Positions 43,780 to 51,617 of a stretch of DNA of 64,000 nucleotides are shown here, in pieces. Below the pieces are notes generated by a model, which worked only from the letters and a program-made list of their open reading frames with translations, had not been told where the DNA came from and ran no database searches. Origin of the DNA: Mucilaginibacter gilvus (GTDB taxonomy: Bacteria > Bacteroidota > Bacteroidia > Sphingobacteriales > Sphingobacteriaceae); NCBI RefSeq assembly GCF_004054195.1, contig NZ_SBIW01000007.1, forward strand, positions 372,001-436,000, read 5' to 3'. The translations under genes and the position numbers were made by a program. The first letter of the stretch is position 1, and every line of letters starts with the position of its first letter.

Positions 43780-44274
43780 ATGACTCGCATTGGCCTGATA
43801 TCCGATACCCACAGCTACCTCGACTCCGCCGTTTTTAAGCATTTTGATACTTGCGACGAGATCTGGCACGTGGGCGATTTCGGTACGCTGGAACTTGCTG
43901 ATCAACTCGCCGCGTTTAAACCGTTAAAAGGTGTTTACGGCAATATTGATGGTGCCGACATTCGGCAGGTCTACCCCGAACATCTTCGTTTTAAATGCGA
44001 AGCCGTAGATGTATGGATGACGCATATTGGTGGCTACCCGGATAAATACAGCCCTGCAGTGAGGAAGGATATTTACCTAAACCCGCCGATGTTGTTCATC
44101 AGCGGGCACTCGCATATCCTCAAAGTTATCTACGATAAAAAGATCAGCTGCCTCCACTTAAACCCCGGCGCGGCAGGCAAACAGGGCTGGCAAAAGGTAC
44201 GCACTCTAATGCGTTTCAGCATAACCGAAGATAAGGTACAAGGGATGGATGTAATTGAGTTGGGGGCGAAGTAG
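43780..44274 (+). CDS. YfcE-like metallophosphoesterase
   Basis: 164 residues. All metal-binding motifs of calcineurin-like phosphoesterases are visible: LISDTHSYLD at 5-14, HVGDFG, YGNIDG and SGHSH near 107-111. Short single-domain members like YfcE hydrolyse phosphodiesters; the natural substrate is unknown. Confidence 0.9.
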   Translation: MTRIGLISDTHSYLDSAVFKHFDTCDEIWHVGDFGTLELADQLAAFKPLKGVYGNIDGADIRQVYPEHLRFKCEAVDVWMTHIGGYPDKYSPAVRKDIYLNPPMLFISGHSHILKVIYDKKISCLHLNPGAAGKQGWQKVRTLMRFSITEDKVQGMDVIELGAK

Positions 44275-44280
44275 CCTTTA

Positions 44281-44354
44281 GTCCATGGACCATAGTCGAT
44301 AGTCCATGGTGAAAAGATATAAAATTCTGCTATAGTCTATTGTACATAGACTAT
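44281..44354. repeat. Palindromic cluster between convergent genes
   Basis: GTCCATGGAC (44281-44290) is a perfect palindrome; AGTCCATGGT follows at 44301-44310, and ATAGTCTAT (44332-44340) with ATAGACTAT (44346-44354) forms a nine-base inverted repeat with five-base loop. Likely an interspersed repeat or weak terminator. Confidence 0.5.
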
Positions 44355-44364
44355 GACAAATTAA

Positions 44365-44829
44365 TCAACCTAATTTTGCTGCCTCTGCTTCAAAAACAGA
44401 ATCTATCAATAACTCTCTTTGTTTACCGGCTGCTACGGCTAATACGTCGCAACGCTCGTTTTCGGGGTGGCCGTTGTGGCCGCGAACCCATACAAAACGA
44501 ACCTGGTGCATTTTACTGATGGTAAGGTATCTCAGCCAAAGGTCTTTATTCTTTTTACCCGCGAAGCCTTTTGCAACCCAGCCCTGCAACCAGCGCTTCT
44601 CTATAGAATCGATAACGTATTTACTGTCGGAATAAATAGTAACCTGCTGGTTGGGAGATTTGATAGCTTCCAGTCCGCTGATAACGGCCAGCAGTTCCAT
44701 GCGGTTATTAGTAGTTTTACGAAAGCCAGCCGACAGCTCCTTGTAATGAGCACCTGACCGCAAAATAACCCCATAACCACCCGGCCCCGGGTTCCCGCTG
44801 GATGCACCGTCTGTATAAATCTCGATCAT
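44365..44829 (-). CDS. rnhA: Ribonuclease HI
   Basis: 154 residues, typical length. TDGASSGNPGPGGYG (first catalytic Asp), NNRMELLAVISGL (Glu), YSDSKYVI (Asp) and VRGHNGHPENERCD (last Asp) give the full DEDD active site. It removes RNA from RNA-DNA hybrids. A perfect -7 box (TATATTTG, minus strand, 44834-44841) lies four bases before the ATG. Confidence 0.96.
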   Translation of the reverse strand: MIEIYTDGASSGNPGPGGYGVILRSGAHYKELSAGFRKTTNNRMELLAVISGLEAIKSPNQQVTIYSDSKYVIDSIEKRWLQGWVAKGFAGKKNKDLWLRYLTISKMHQVRFVWVRGHNGHPENERCDVLAVAAGKQRELLIDSVFEAEAAKLG

Positions 44830-44833
44830 TGTG

Positions 44834-44841
44834 CAAATATA
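44834..44841 (-). promoter_or_regulatory. -7 promoter box of rnhA, leaderless position
   Basis: TATATTTG on the minus strand, four bases before the rnhA start codon. Confidence 0.6.
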
Positions 44842-44884
44842 GTAAAGCCTATGAGGCTCTAAAGTGGTGTTTTAATTTGCCAGT

Positions 44885-45634
44885 TTAAATGCGTTTTAAT
44901 AAAGGACTTACCTTTGCGCAAAAATTCGTAAAACGTTGTTCTTGCCTAAACTTGCCGCGTCCCGGAAATCCGCAGCTTTCCATACAGACCCGTAAATAAC
45001 CAATAAAGTTGGTTCCATTGGGCTCATTTAAAAATATCGCATCTACGCAATCTTCCCCCGTGAGTTGTAAGGAGTAGGCTGCGCCGCCACTAATATTGTC
45101 CTTATGGAGATAATCGGCAGCCAACTCCAAAGCGGGCTCGTTATAAATTTCAAGGCAATCATTCATGTAGTCTTTCCAATCATCAGAAGATACGTATTCA
45201 ACAAGATCATCCAGGCTGGCTATTTGTATAGGGTCGGCTTCATCCCATAGCAAATCGGGGGAAGACTCATAATCCCAGGCAAAATTACAGCCAGCTACGG
45301 CTTTGTAAAACATTTTTAATGACAAGGGCACTTTGCCAAATTCGGCAACTGCCGTGTCAAGTAGGGTAAGAAGTTTATCGGTACCCGGAAGAGGCGCTAC
45401 TAATGGTTTATCGGAGTTTGAATTAAACTCTGTTTTAAAGCAGTAACCAATGGTCGCCAACTCCTGTTGAATCAGGTTGAGGTTATAAGCAACCCGTTCA
45501 AAAGTTTCGGTGAGCACCGCTATTACGTCGTCAAAATGTTCATTGCTGAAGGCTCCCTGTTTTAAGTTGCAGATATCGGCGTATACAGATTTCCCGTCTT
45601 CGCCGTTTAGGTATCGCTCAATAAGTGTCCGCAT
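44885..45634 (-). CDS. SMI1/KNR4 (SUKH)-like protein, function unknown
   Basis: 249 residues, no signal peptide. The segment LPLSLKMFYKAVAGCNF-like (here VPLSLKMFYKAVAGCNF) followed by IASLDDLVEYV resembles the SUKH/SMI1-KNR4 fold, many of whose members are immunity proteins for toxins. No toxin gene lies next to it. The resemblance is by pattern and moderate only. A perfect -7 box (TAACTTTG, minus strand, 45639-45646) ends four bases before the ATG. Confidence 0.7.
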   Translation of the reverse strand: MRTLIERYLNGEDGKSVYADICNLKQGAFSNEHFDDVIAVLTETFERVAYNLNLIQQELATIGYCFKTEFNSNSDKPLVAPLPGTDKLLTLLDTAVAEFGKVPLSLKMFYKAVAGCNFAWDYESSPDLLWDEADPIQIASLDDLVEYVSSDDWKDYMNDCLEIYNEPALELAADYLHKDNISGGAAYSLQLTGEDCVDAIFLNEPNGTNFIGYLRVCMESCGFPGRGKFRQEQRFTNFCAKVSPLLKRI

Positions 45635-45638
45635 GGTT

Positions 45639-45646
45639 CAAAGTTA
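45639..45646 (-). promoter_or_regulatory. -7 promoter box of the SUKH-like gene, leaderless position
   Basis: TAACTTTG on the minus strand, four bases before the start codon. Confidence 0.55.
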
Positions 45647-45734
45647 AAACTCTGACTATATTAATGAAAATATGTTAAGTAGGTTGCTTGCAACAAATTT
45701 AGCGAAACTACCATGAACTATGAACCATCATCTA

Positions 45735-47825
45735 TCAACTAACCTTCTTTACCTTCAACCTCAGCGAATTCCCAATTACAATAACATCGCTAAATGCCAT
45801 GGCCAGCGCACCTACCATCGGGTTCAGGAAACCTAAAGCTGCAACGGGGATAGCAATAATGTTGTAAGCGAATGCCCAAAAAAGGTTTTGTTTAATGGTG
45901 AGTAGGGTATGCCTGCTGATCTGCAAAAATTTCACTACCGATTGCAAATCAGTATTCAGCAAGATAACTTTGGCTGATTGGATGGCAATATGGCTGGCAT
46001 CGTTCATAGATACGCCTACATCGGCTTGGGTGAGGGCAGGGGCATCGTTTATACCGTCGCCTATCATAATGGTTTTGCCTTTTTTACGGTAAATATCTAC
46101 CACGCTTAACTTTTCGTCGGGTAGTTTTTCGGAGTGTACATCAATAATACCTAATGTTTTTGCCACCGAAGCGCAGCGGCTGGCCTTATCGCCACTCAGA
46201 AGGATAGGTTTTATCCCCATCTTTTTTAACTGGACAATCAAATTCGCAGCGTCCGGTTTAATGGTATCTTCAATGGCTATCTGTGCAATCAACACCTGGT
46301 TTTTGTATAATGCAAGGTTAAAATTGTCGTTGTCGCTCAGTTTTGCGGTGCCCAAAAAGTAGTTGTTGCCTTCCACATCTTCGGCGCGCATACCAAGGCC
46401 TTTTTCTTCTGCAACAGATCTCAATATCACTTTTTGTTTGGCCAGACCGCTTAATCCGTTCACTAAGGATTTTGCTATCGGGTGGTTAGAGCGCTCTTCA
46501 ATGGCAACAATAGCTCCACGCACGCTCTCCATGTTTTGTCCCTCGGCTACCTCAATATCTTTTATGCTGAATTTGCCCGTGGTAAGCGTTCCCGTTTTAT
46601 CAAATATTACAAATTTGGTGTTAGCAACCGCTTCAATAGTGTCGCCCCCTTTTATCAGAATTCCGTTTTTTGCCGCGCGGCCAAGGCCAACCATTACGGC
46701 GGTAGGTGTTGCCAAACCCATAGCGCAAGGGCAGGAAATCACCAACACGGCAATGGCATGCATTACGCTACCTTGCATGCCGACATTGGTAGCGAAGTAA
46801 GTTATAATAAAGGTTAGCAGAGCAATCACTAAAACAACGGGTACAAATATGGCTGCGACTTTATCGCCCAGTTTTTGTACAGGCGGTTTTGCCGCCTGCG
46901 CTCTTTTCATCAGATCGATGATCTGCGAGAGCGTGCTGTTACTGCCCACTTTGGTGGCCATTATTTTGATGTTACCTTCCAGCACTATCGTGCCGCCTAT
47001 AATGGTATCGTACTTCTTTTTTTGCACCGGGATGCTTTCGCCGGTTATCATCGCCTCGTTGATGGATGCCTCCCCGGATAGTACTTCACCGTCTACTGGT
47101 ACCTGGTCGCCCTCGTTCACCTGTAGCGTATCGCCGGCTATCACATCTTTTGCATTGATTATTTCAATGCCATCTTTAGTAACCCTGCTGGCGTTCACCT
47201 GCTGAAATTTCATCAGGTCTTTCACCGCGGAGGTGGTTTGGTTTACGCTGCGTTTCTCCAGCACATTACCCAAAAGTACCAGGGTAATGATGGTTGCGCA
47301 GGTTTCGTAAAACAAATAATGCACGCCTAAATTTTGCACGGTACCAACCAGGCTATAAATAAATGCCGATGTAGAACCGATAAAAATGAGCACATCCATA
47401 TTGGGTACACCACCTTTAACAGAACTGTAGGCACTTTTACCAAAATGAAAACATCCCACTAAAAACACAGGGAGGCACAATATTAATTGTACAACAGGAT
47501 TATGCAAAAAGTGCCAGGGGAACAGCATGTGTAGCAAAAGCGGGGCTGTAAACAGCGCGCAGAAGGTAAATTTGTTCTCTACCTTATCATAAAATGGGGT
47601 TTTATGAGTGGCAATATCGTCGACTACATGAAAACCTAAATTTTCTATATCCGTGATTATTCCCGGTAGGAGGGACTGGTCGGCAGTAGAAAATTTTACT
47701 TCTTCGGAAGCAAAGCTCACCAATACATTTTGCAGTCCTTTCTTTTCCAATAACTTATGGATGCTCATTGCGCAGTTATTGCAATGCATTCCCGTTACGT
47801 TCAATTCCACCAGTTGCTCCGCCAT
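45735..47825 (-). CDS. copA: Copper-exporting P1B-type ATPase
   Basis: 696 residues from the ATG at 47825 (MAEQLVEL); an alternative TTG nine bases upstream falls inside the promoter box. One N-terminal metal-binding domain with GMHCNNC (Cys15, Cys18), eight membrane helices, the ion-path motif CPC (about 365-367), the phosphorylated Asp in DKTGT (about 409) and GDGINDAPAL are present. CPC with a CxxC domain fits Cu+ export. No copper chaperone or regulator is adjacent. Confidence 0.92.
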   Translation of the reverse strand: MAEQLVELNVTGMHCNNCAMSIHKLLEKKGLQNVLVSFASEEVKFSTADQSLLPGIITDIENLGFHVVDDIATHKTPFYDKVENKFTFCALFTAPLLLHMLFPWHFLHNPVVQLILCLPVFLVGCFHFGKSAYSSVKGGVPNMDVLIFIGSTSAFIYSLVGTVQNLGVHYLFYETCATIITLVLLGNVLEKRSVNQTTSAVKDLMKFQQVNASRVTKDGIEIINAKDVIAGDTLQVNEGDQVPVDGEVLSGEASINEAMITGESIPVQKKKYDTIIGGTIVLEGNIKIMATKVGSNSTLSQIIDLMKRAQAAKPPVQKLGDKVAAIFVPVVLVIALLTFIITYFATNVGMQGSVMHAIAVLVISCPCAMGLATPTAVMVGLGRAAKNGILIKGGDTIEAVANTKFVIFDKTGTLTTGKFSIKDIEVAEGQNMESVRGAIVAIEERSNHPIAKSLVNGLSGLAKQKVILRSVAEEKGLGMRAEDVEGNNYFLGTAKLSDNDNFNLALYKNQVLIAQIAIEDTIKPDAANLIVQLKKMGIKPILLSGDKASRCASVAKTLGIIDVHSEKLPDEKLSVVDIYRKKGKTIMIGDGINDAPALTQADVGVSMNDASHIAIQSAKVILLNTDLQSVVKFLQISRHTLLTIKQNLFWAFAYNIIAIPVAALGFLNPMVGALAMAFSDVIVIGNSLRLKVKKVS

Positions 47826-47831
47826 GATGTA

Positions 47832-47839
47832 CAAATTTA
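47832..47839 (-). promoter_or_regulatory. -7 promoter box of copA
   Basis: TAAATTTG on the minus strand, six bases before the ATG at 47825; this supports that start. Confidence 0.6.
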
Positions 47840-47898
47840 CCCTTTAAATAGAACTGTTCTAAATAAATAGGGTAAGGCGATTGTAATTTTAAAAAAGC

Positions 47899-47929
47899 TT
47901 TGCAAATTCCCGCCGAATTTCTATTTTTG
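47899..47929 (+). promoter_or_regulatory. Promoter of tRNA-His
   Basis: TTTG (47899-47902), a 19-base spacer and TATTTTTG (47922-47929) match the Bacteroidota -33/-7 consensus in both boxes and spacing, 16 bases before the tRNA. Confidence 0.75.
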
Positions 47930-47945
47930 CACTCCCAACAAAGAC

Positions 47946-48020
47946 GGTAGATGTAGCTCAGTTGGTTAGAGCATCGGTTTGTGGTACCGAGGGTCGTGGG
48001 TTCGAGCCCCATCATTTACC
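47946..48020 (+). tRNA. tRNA-His (GTG anticodon)
   Basis: A full cloverleaf: acceptor GTAGATG (47947-47953) pairs with CATTTAC (48013-48019); the D arm contains GCTCAGTTGGTTAGAGC, the anticodon loop TTGTGGT has GTG, and the T arm contains GGGTTCGAGCCCC. The extra 5' G (47946) opposite C73 (48020) is the histidine identity signature. CCA is not encoded. Confidence 0.95.
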
Positions 48021-48023
48021 CTT

Positions 48024-48054
48024 AAAGCCTCTCATGAAAATGAGAGGCTTTTTT
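48024..48054 (+). terminator. Rho-independent terminator of tRNA-His
   Basis: AAAGCCTCTCAT, loop GAAA, ATGAGAGGCTTT, then T residues: a perfect 12-pair stem. Confidence 0.9.
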
Positions 48055-48522
48055 GTTTATGGCCATATAATAAGAGTGGTGCGATGAATACCGACCACAT
48101 TCGGAGTTTAATTTTAGCAACCAATAACATCGCGCTCCACATCCTCGATAGTTGTGATTTGCCTTTATTCTTTAAACAACTAATATTTGCAACAACTGAG
48201 TGAGCAATACATTAAACGTGTGCCGGTTTTTAGTAAGCGTATTTTTTCCGGTGAAAGCTTTTACAGGGTCGTTATTGTTTTCCTGCAATACGAGAGATAT
48301 TATATAAGCGTTTATATGAATTTGTCGGGAAAGGGGAAAGAGGCGTTTCTAATCTTGATAAAAACCCCATCTGGCTGAATGAATCCAGCAAAATTGCTAT
48401 TAAACGGGTAACTATAAGCGGTGTGAAATGCTGAACCACTTCATTTAAAAAAGATCATCATGGGCATATTTGTTAGATAAGTTTAACTTAATACCCATAA
48501 TGCAAGAATGTTTTTTGAACTA
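48055..48522. other. 468-base region without a supported gene
   Basis: Short overlapping open frames (for example from the ATG at 48084, and around 48187-48378) have no ribosome binding site and no recognised family. They may be the decayed remains of a gene, but I cannot name one. Confidence 0.5.
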
Positions 48523-48909
48523 TTATTTCCGCTCTACTTCCTTCTCCACTTTTTCTGCTTCTGCTTTTTCCAGTTTGATGCTTTGCCTTAGCAGGGCAAA
48601 CAGGCTCATGTATACATTTGCTATCCATATTACCGCGAAACCGGCAAGCAGGTAGCCGCGCCAATCTGTAAGTAAAAGTTTATAATGGGTGAGGAAAATG
48701 AATAGTACTGTTATGTAGTGGCTGAAGCAATATTCGCAGGTAAAGAGGTAAAAGAATTTTCGTTCGATTAATGATTTGCCGTTTTTACAACGCCTGGCGC
48801 AAAATTCGCGCGGCTCGCGGAACACTTCTTCGTGCGTAACCGTCCAGGTAACGCAGGCAATAGGTAGCGGCAGTAAAAAAAGCCACGCAAGCTGTTCGAT
48901 AAGATTCAT
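48523..48909 (-). CDS. Small membrane protein with a CEYCFSHY motif
   Basis: 128 residues. Membrane helices at about 4-22, 58-76 and 83-105 and a charged C-terminal helix (KLEKAEAEKVEKEVERK). The paired cysteines in CARRC and CEYCFSHY recall DUF1360-like membrane proteins, but I am not sure of the family. It lies alone, same strand as the helicase gene upstream (93 bases). Confidence 0.65.
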   Translation of the reverse strand: MNLIEQLAWLFLLPLPIACVTWTVTHEEVFREPREFCARRCKNGKSLIERKFFYLFTCEYCFSHYITVLFIFLTHYKLLLTDWRGYLLAGFAVIWIANVYMSLFALLRQSIKLEKAEAEKVEKEVERK

Positions 48910-49001
48910 AGCAACTGAACATCAGCATAGTAAATAAGTTTGCATTGGCTTTGTTAAGGTATTCGAACTCACCTGTGAATATGTACAATGTTCGGATAAC
49001 A

Positions 49002-50894
49002 CTAACTCAGATACTCCCACCCACTTTGATATCCGCCGCACTGTTCGGCATATTTTACCATATCGGCATAAAATGGAAGGCGGGTGATAGTAGCGCTATC
49101 GCCAATAATCACCAGTTTTTTTCGGGCGCGGGTCATGGCTACGTTCATCCTGCGGATATCCGACAGGAAACCTATCGCGCCTTCGGTATTGCTCCTGGCC
49201 ATGCTGATATATACCACGTCGCGCTCTTGTCCCTGGAAACTATCAATGGTATTAATACTTATTTTATCCGTGTGGATATACAAAGGAGAAGCCTCAAACA
49301 GTTCTTTCAACAACCTCACCTGGCTTTTGTAAGGGGATATAATGGCAATAGAAGGGAAATCTGCGTGATGTTTTGTTAGTTTTTCGGCAAGCGCATCCAA
49401 ATGCTTCAATACAAATGCAGCCTCATCCGGGTTCACCGTGCTGGTTCCATCGGCTTTTTCATCAAAGCCACAGCCTGCAGTATCTACAAAACTCATGGGT
49501 ATATCACCGTTAAATAAAAGGCGGTTGGCTACAGACGCGTTGGCTTTTAAACGGTTGCCGTAAAACGCTGCCGAAGAAAAACCCATGATAGCCTCGTTCA
49601 TGCGGTATTGTTCTTCCAATAGCGTAACCGCGCCGGGGTGAAGAATGGCAGATTTTTCTAACAGCGTAGTGTTTAGTCCTTTTTTTGCCGCAGCATCCGA
49701 TTTAATGGTGGGGGCTAACTGGAAATGGTCGCCGGCCATGATAACCTTCTCTGCCTTTAATATCGGGATCCAGCAGGCGGGTTCCAGTGCCTGGCCTGCC
49801 TCGTCTATCACAACCGTATTGTATCGCTTATCGCGGACGGTATGGTGGTTACAGCCAACAAGGGTAGCTGTAATTACCTGTGCTTTTTCCACCAGGTCGT
49901 CAATGATGAATTGTTCAATTTTGCCTACATCTTTTATAATGCGGTGCGCTTCATCAAATAATGCTTTGCGTTGATCGCGCTCGCGTTTGCCAAAGCTGCG
50001 TTTATACTGATGCGCCATGTTTTTATAGCCCGCGGCTTGCTTTTTTAACTGCTTCGCATCTTTCATATAGCTGTGTGCCGCCATTTTGCTATCGAGGGTT
50101 AAAGCGGTCAGCTTTTCAGACACCCTGGCGGGGTTGCCTATCCGCAGTACATTCAGCCCTTCTATGGCCAGTTTCTCGCTCAGCAGATCTACCGCTGTGT
50201 TGCTGGGCGCAACTACCAGTATTTGTTTTTCGTTTTGTTGGATGAGGTGTTTTATGGCCTGTACAATAGTGGTGGTTTTGCCCGTACCGGGCGGGCCGTG
50301 CACAACCGCAAGCTCATTCGCCGAGAGGATTTGCTGCACGGATGCGGCTTGTGATGTATTTAAATTTCCCGGTGTTACCTGGTTTATTTCTGCTGAAAAT
50401 GTTGGGTCATTTTTACCCGTTAAAACGCGGATAAGTTTACCCTCGGGCTTATCGCTTAACACGGATGCTTGTTTTAAAGCGTCCTGCATTTCGTCATAGC
50501 TGTTGTTATCAAAAAGCAATTCCACACCCAGTTTACCATCGCGGCACCAGTCGGGCAGTTCATCTGTAAATAGGGTGATCTTCAGCCTGTCGCCGCCCTG
50601 GTAGGCGATGGTGCCTTCCACACGGTCAGTACCGGCATTGTGGTTAGAGAATAGTACCGCCGGTGCGCCAAACCTGAATTGATGCGAAAGGTCTTTATGC
50701 GTGGTCCGTTCCAATTCAACCATTATGTAATCACCACGACCTGGCTCAGAGCCGCGAATGGCGATAGGGTACCAAGTGATGCCGGCTGCGCGCCTATCCG
50801 TAACGGAGCTGCTTTGGGTGAGTTTTAAATAAGCGTCCCGGTCTTCTTCACGTTCGGTTTTTAGTAGTTGTAGCAGGTTTTTAAAATAGTCCAT
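49002..50894 (-). CDS. Superfamily 1B helicase, UPF1/SMUBP2-like
   Basis: 630 residues. N-terminal beta-barrel (1-160), Walker A GPPGTGKTT (200-208), Walker B VVIDEAGQALEP, the EEQYRMNEAIMGF motif and a C-terminal RecA domain with DSFQGQERDVVYIS and VAMTRARKKLVIIGD. It unwinds nucleic acids 5' to 3' using ATP; the bacterial role is little studied. A perfect -7 box (TACCTTTG, minus strand, 50900-50907) lies five bases before the ATG, and the conserved unknown protein gene ends 14 bases upstream of the start. Confidence 0.9.
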   Translation of the reverse strand: MDYFKNLLQLLKTEREEDRDAYLKLTQSSSVTDRRAAGITWYPIAIRGSEPGRGDYIMVELERTTHKDLSHQFRFGAPAVLFSNHNAGTDRVEGTIAYQGGDRLKITLFTDELPDWCRDGKLGVELLFDNNSYDEMQDALKQASVLSDKPEGKLIRVLTGKNDPTFSAEINQVTPGNLNTSQAASVQQILSANELAVVHGPPGTGKTTTIVQAIKHLIQQNEKQILVVAPSNTAVDLLSEKLAIEGLNVLRIGNPARVSEKLTALTLDSKMAAHSYMKDAKQLKKQAAGYKNMAHQYKRSFGKRERDQRKALFDEAHRIIKDVGKIEQFIIDDLVEKAQVITATLVGCNHHTVRDKRYNTVVIDEAGQALEPACWIPILKAEKVIMAGDHFQLAPTIKSDAAAKKGLNTTLLEKSAILHPGAVTLLEEQYRMNEAIMGFSSAAFYGNRLKANASVANRLLFNGDIPMSFVDTAGCGFDEKADGTSTVNPDEAAFVLKHLDALAEKLTKHHADFPSIAIISPYKSQVRLLKELFEASPLYIHTDKISINTIDSFQGQERDVVYISMARSNTEGAIGFLSDIRRMNVAMTRARKKLVIIGDSATITRLPFYADMVKYAEQCGGYQSGWEYLS

Positions 50895-50899
50895 CGGCG

Positions 50900-50907
50900 C
50901 AAAGGTA
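50900..50907 (-). promoter_or_regulatory. -7 promoter box of the UPF1-like helicase
   Basis: TACCTTTG on the minus strand, five bases before the ATG. It lies in the 14-base gap after the upstream gene, so the helicase probably has its own start as well as any read-through. Confidence 0.55.
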
Positions 50908-50908
50908 A

Positions 50909-51532
50909 TTAAACCGTTGTTGCAATCCCCAATTGAGGCAGATACCCATAGCGAAACGCGTTAACAACCGAGTGTGGTGTAAGTACACTTACAATGTCGT
51001 TTGTCGGAAATGGCATTGCTTCCTTATATCCACTTGGTAACCATCGATACAATTGCTTATCAGCCAAAAGATAAGCTTCATCCGCTATTTCAATAAAAGT
51101 ACCATCTGGCAAATCATTAATATCAGCTTCAAAAGTTACTTTGCTATTGTCGCGGTTTATCCGTTCGCTTTGCAATATTTCATCTATTTTTCCGATCAGT
51201 ACATTCGCCGGGAAAGCATATTCAGGGTTTCCCGCCAGCCAGGCTGCCTTAAAGCGTTTGGCATCCTCACGGCGGCATTCAAAGCAAGGGCGGTGGCCGG
51301 CAGAGAACGCCGTTGCCTCGTCCAGGAAGAATAATTCGGTCCACAGGTTTGGCCCCATTATTTCGCGGTGCCGGCCTTTAAACTGCAGTAGGCAAATAAT
51401 CCAGGCCTGGTGTTTAAAGGGCCTCAGGATAGTTTTGCCCGTGTTATGCAGTTGGCCACGGTTACCCAGCCAGGCGCCACGGGCACTTGTTTTAATAATG
51501 TCGCCCTTGGGGTTTACGCGATTTTGTAGCAT
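50909..51532 (-). CDS. Conserved protein of unknown function with HRPCFECRR motif
   Basis: 207 residues, no signal peptide. The N-terminus MLQNRVNPKGDI, then ARGAWLGNRGQLHN, and the middle LFFLDEATAFSAGHRPCFEC (the Cys-x-x-Cys near residue 82-85, then RREDAKRF) are features I recognise as widely conserved among bacteria without a known function. The CxxCR pair recalls a zinc site as in Ada-type DNA repair domains. It sits directly upstream of the UPF1-like helicase on the same strand and divergent from a PIF1-like helicase, hinting at a nucleic-acid role. The role is inference. Confidence 0.75.
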   Translation of the reverse strand: MLQNRVNPKGDIIKTSARGAWLGNRGQLHNTGKTILRPFKHQAWIICLLQFKGRHREIMGPNLWTELFFLDEATAFSAGHRPCFECRREDAKRFKAAWLAGNPEYAFPANVLIGKIDEILQSERINRDNSKVTFEADINDLPDGTFIEIADEAYLLADKQLYRWLPSGYKEAMPFPTNDIVSVLTPHSVVNAFRYGYLPQLGIATTV

Positions 51533-51601
51533 TGTTAATTATAATTTACAGATAAGCCGTATTATTTTTAAACACCAGCAATATACTAAATAAATTAGTA
51601 T

Positions 51602-51609
51602 TAGCTTTG
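51602..51609 (+). promoter_or_regulatory. -7 promoter box of the PIF1-like helicase
   Basis: TAGCTTTG, a perfect TAnnTTTG box, eight bases before the ATG at 51618. Confidence 0.55.
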
Positions 51610-51617
51610 CCGTTATC

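Noticed and set aside
48084-48378. Short open frames after tRNA-His as genes
   Set aside because: No ribosome binding site, promoter box or family resemblance; possible decayed sequence only.
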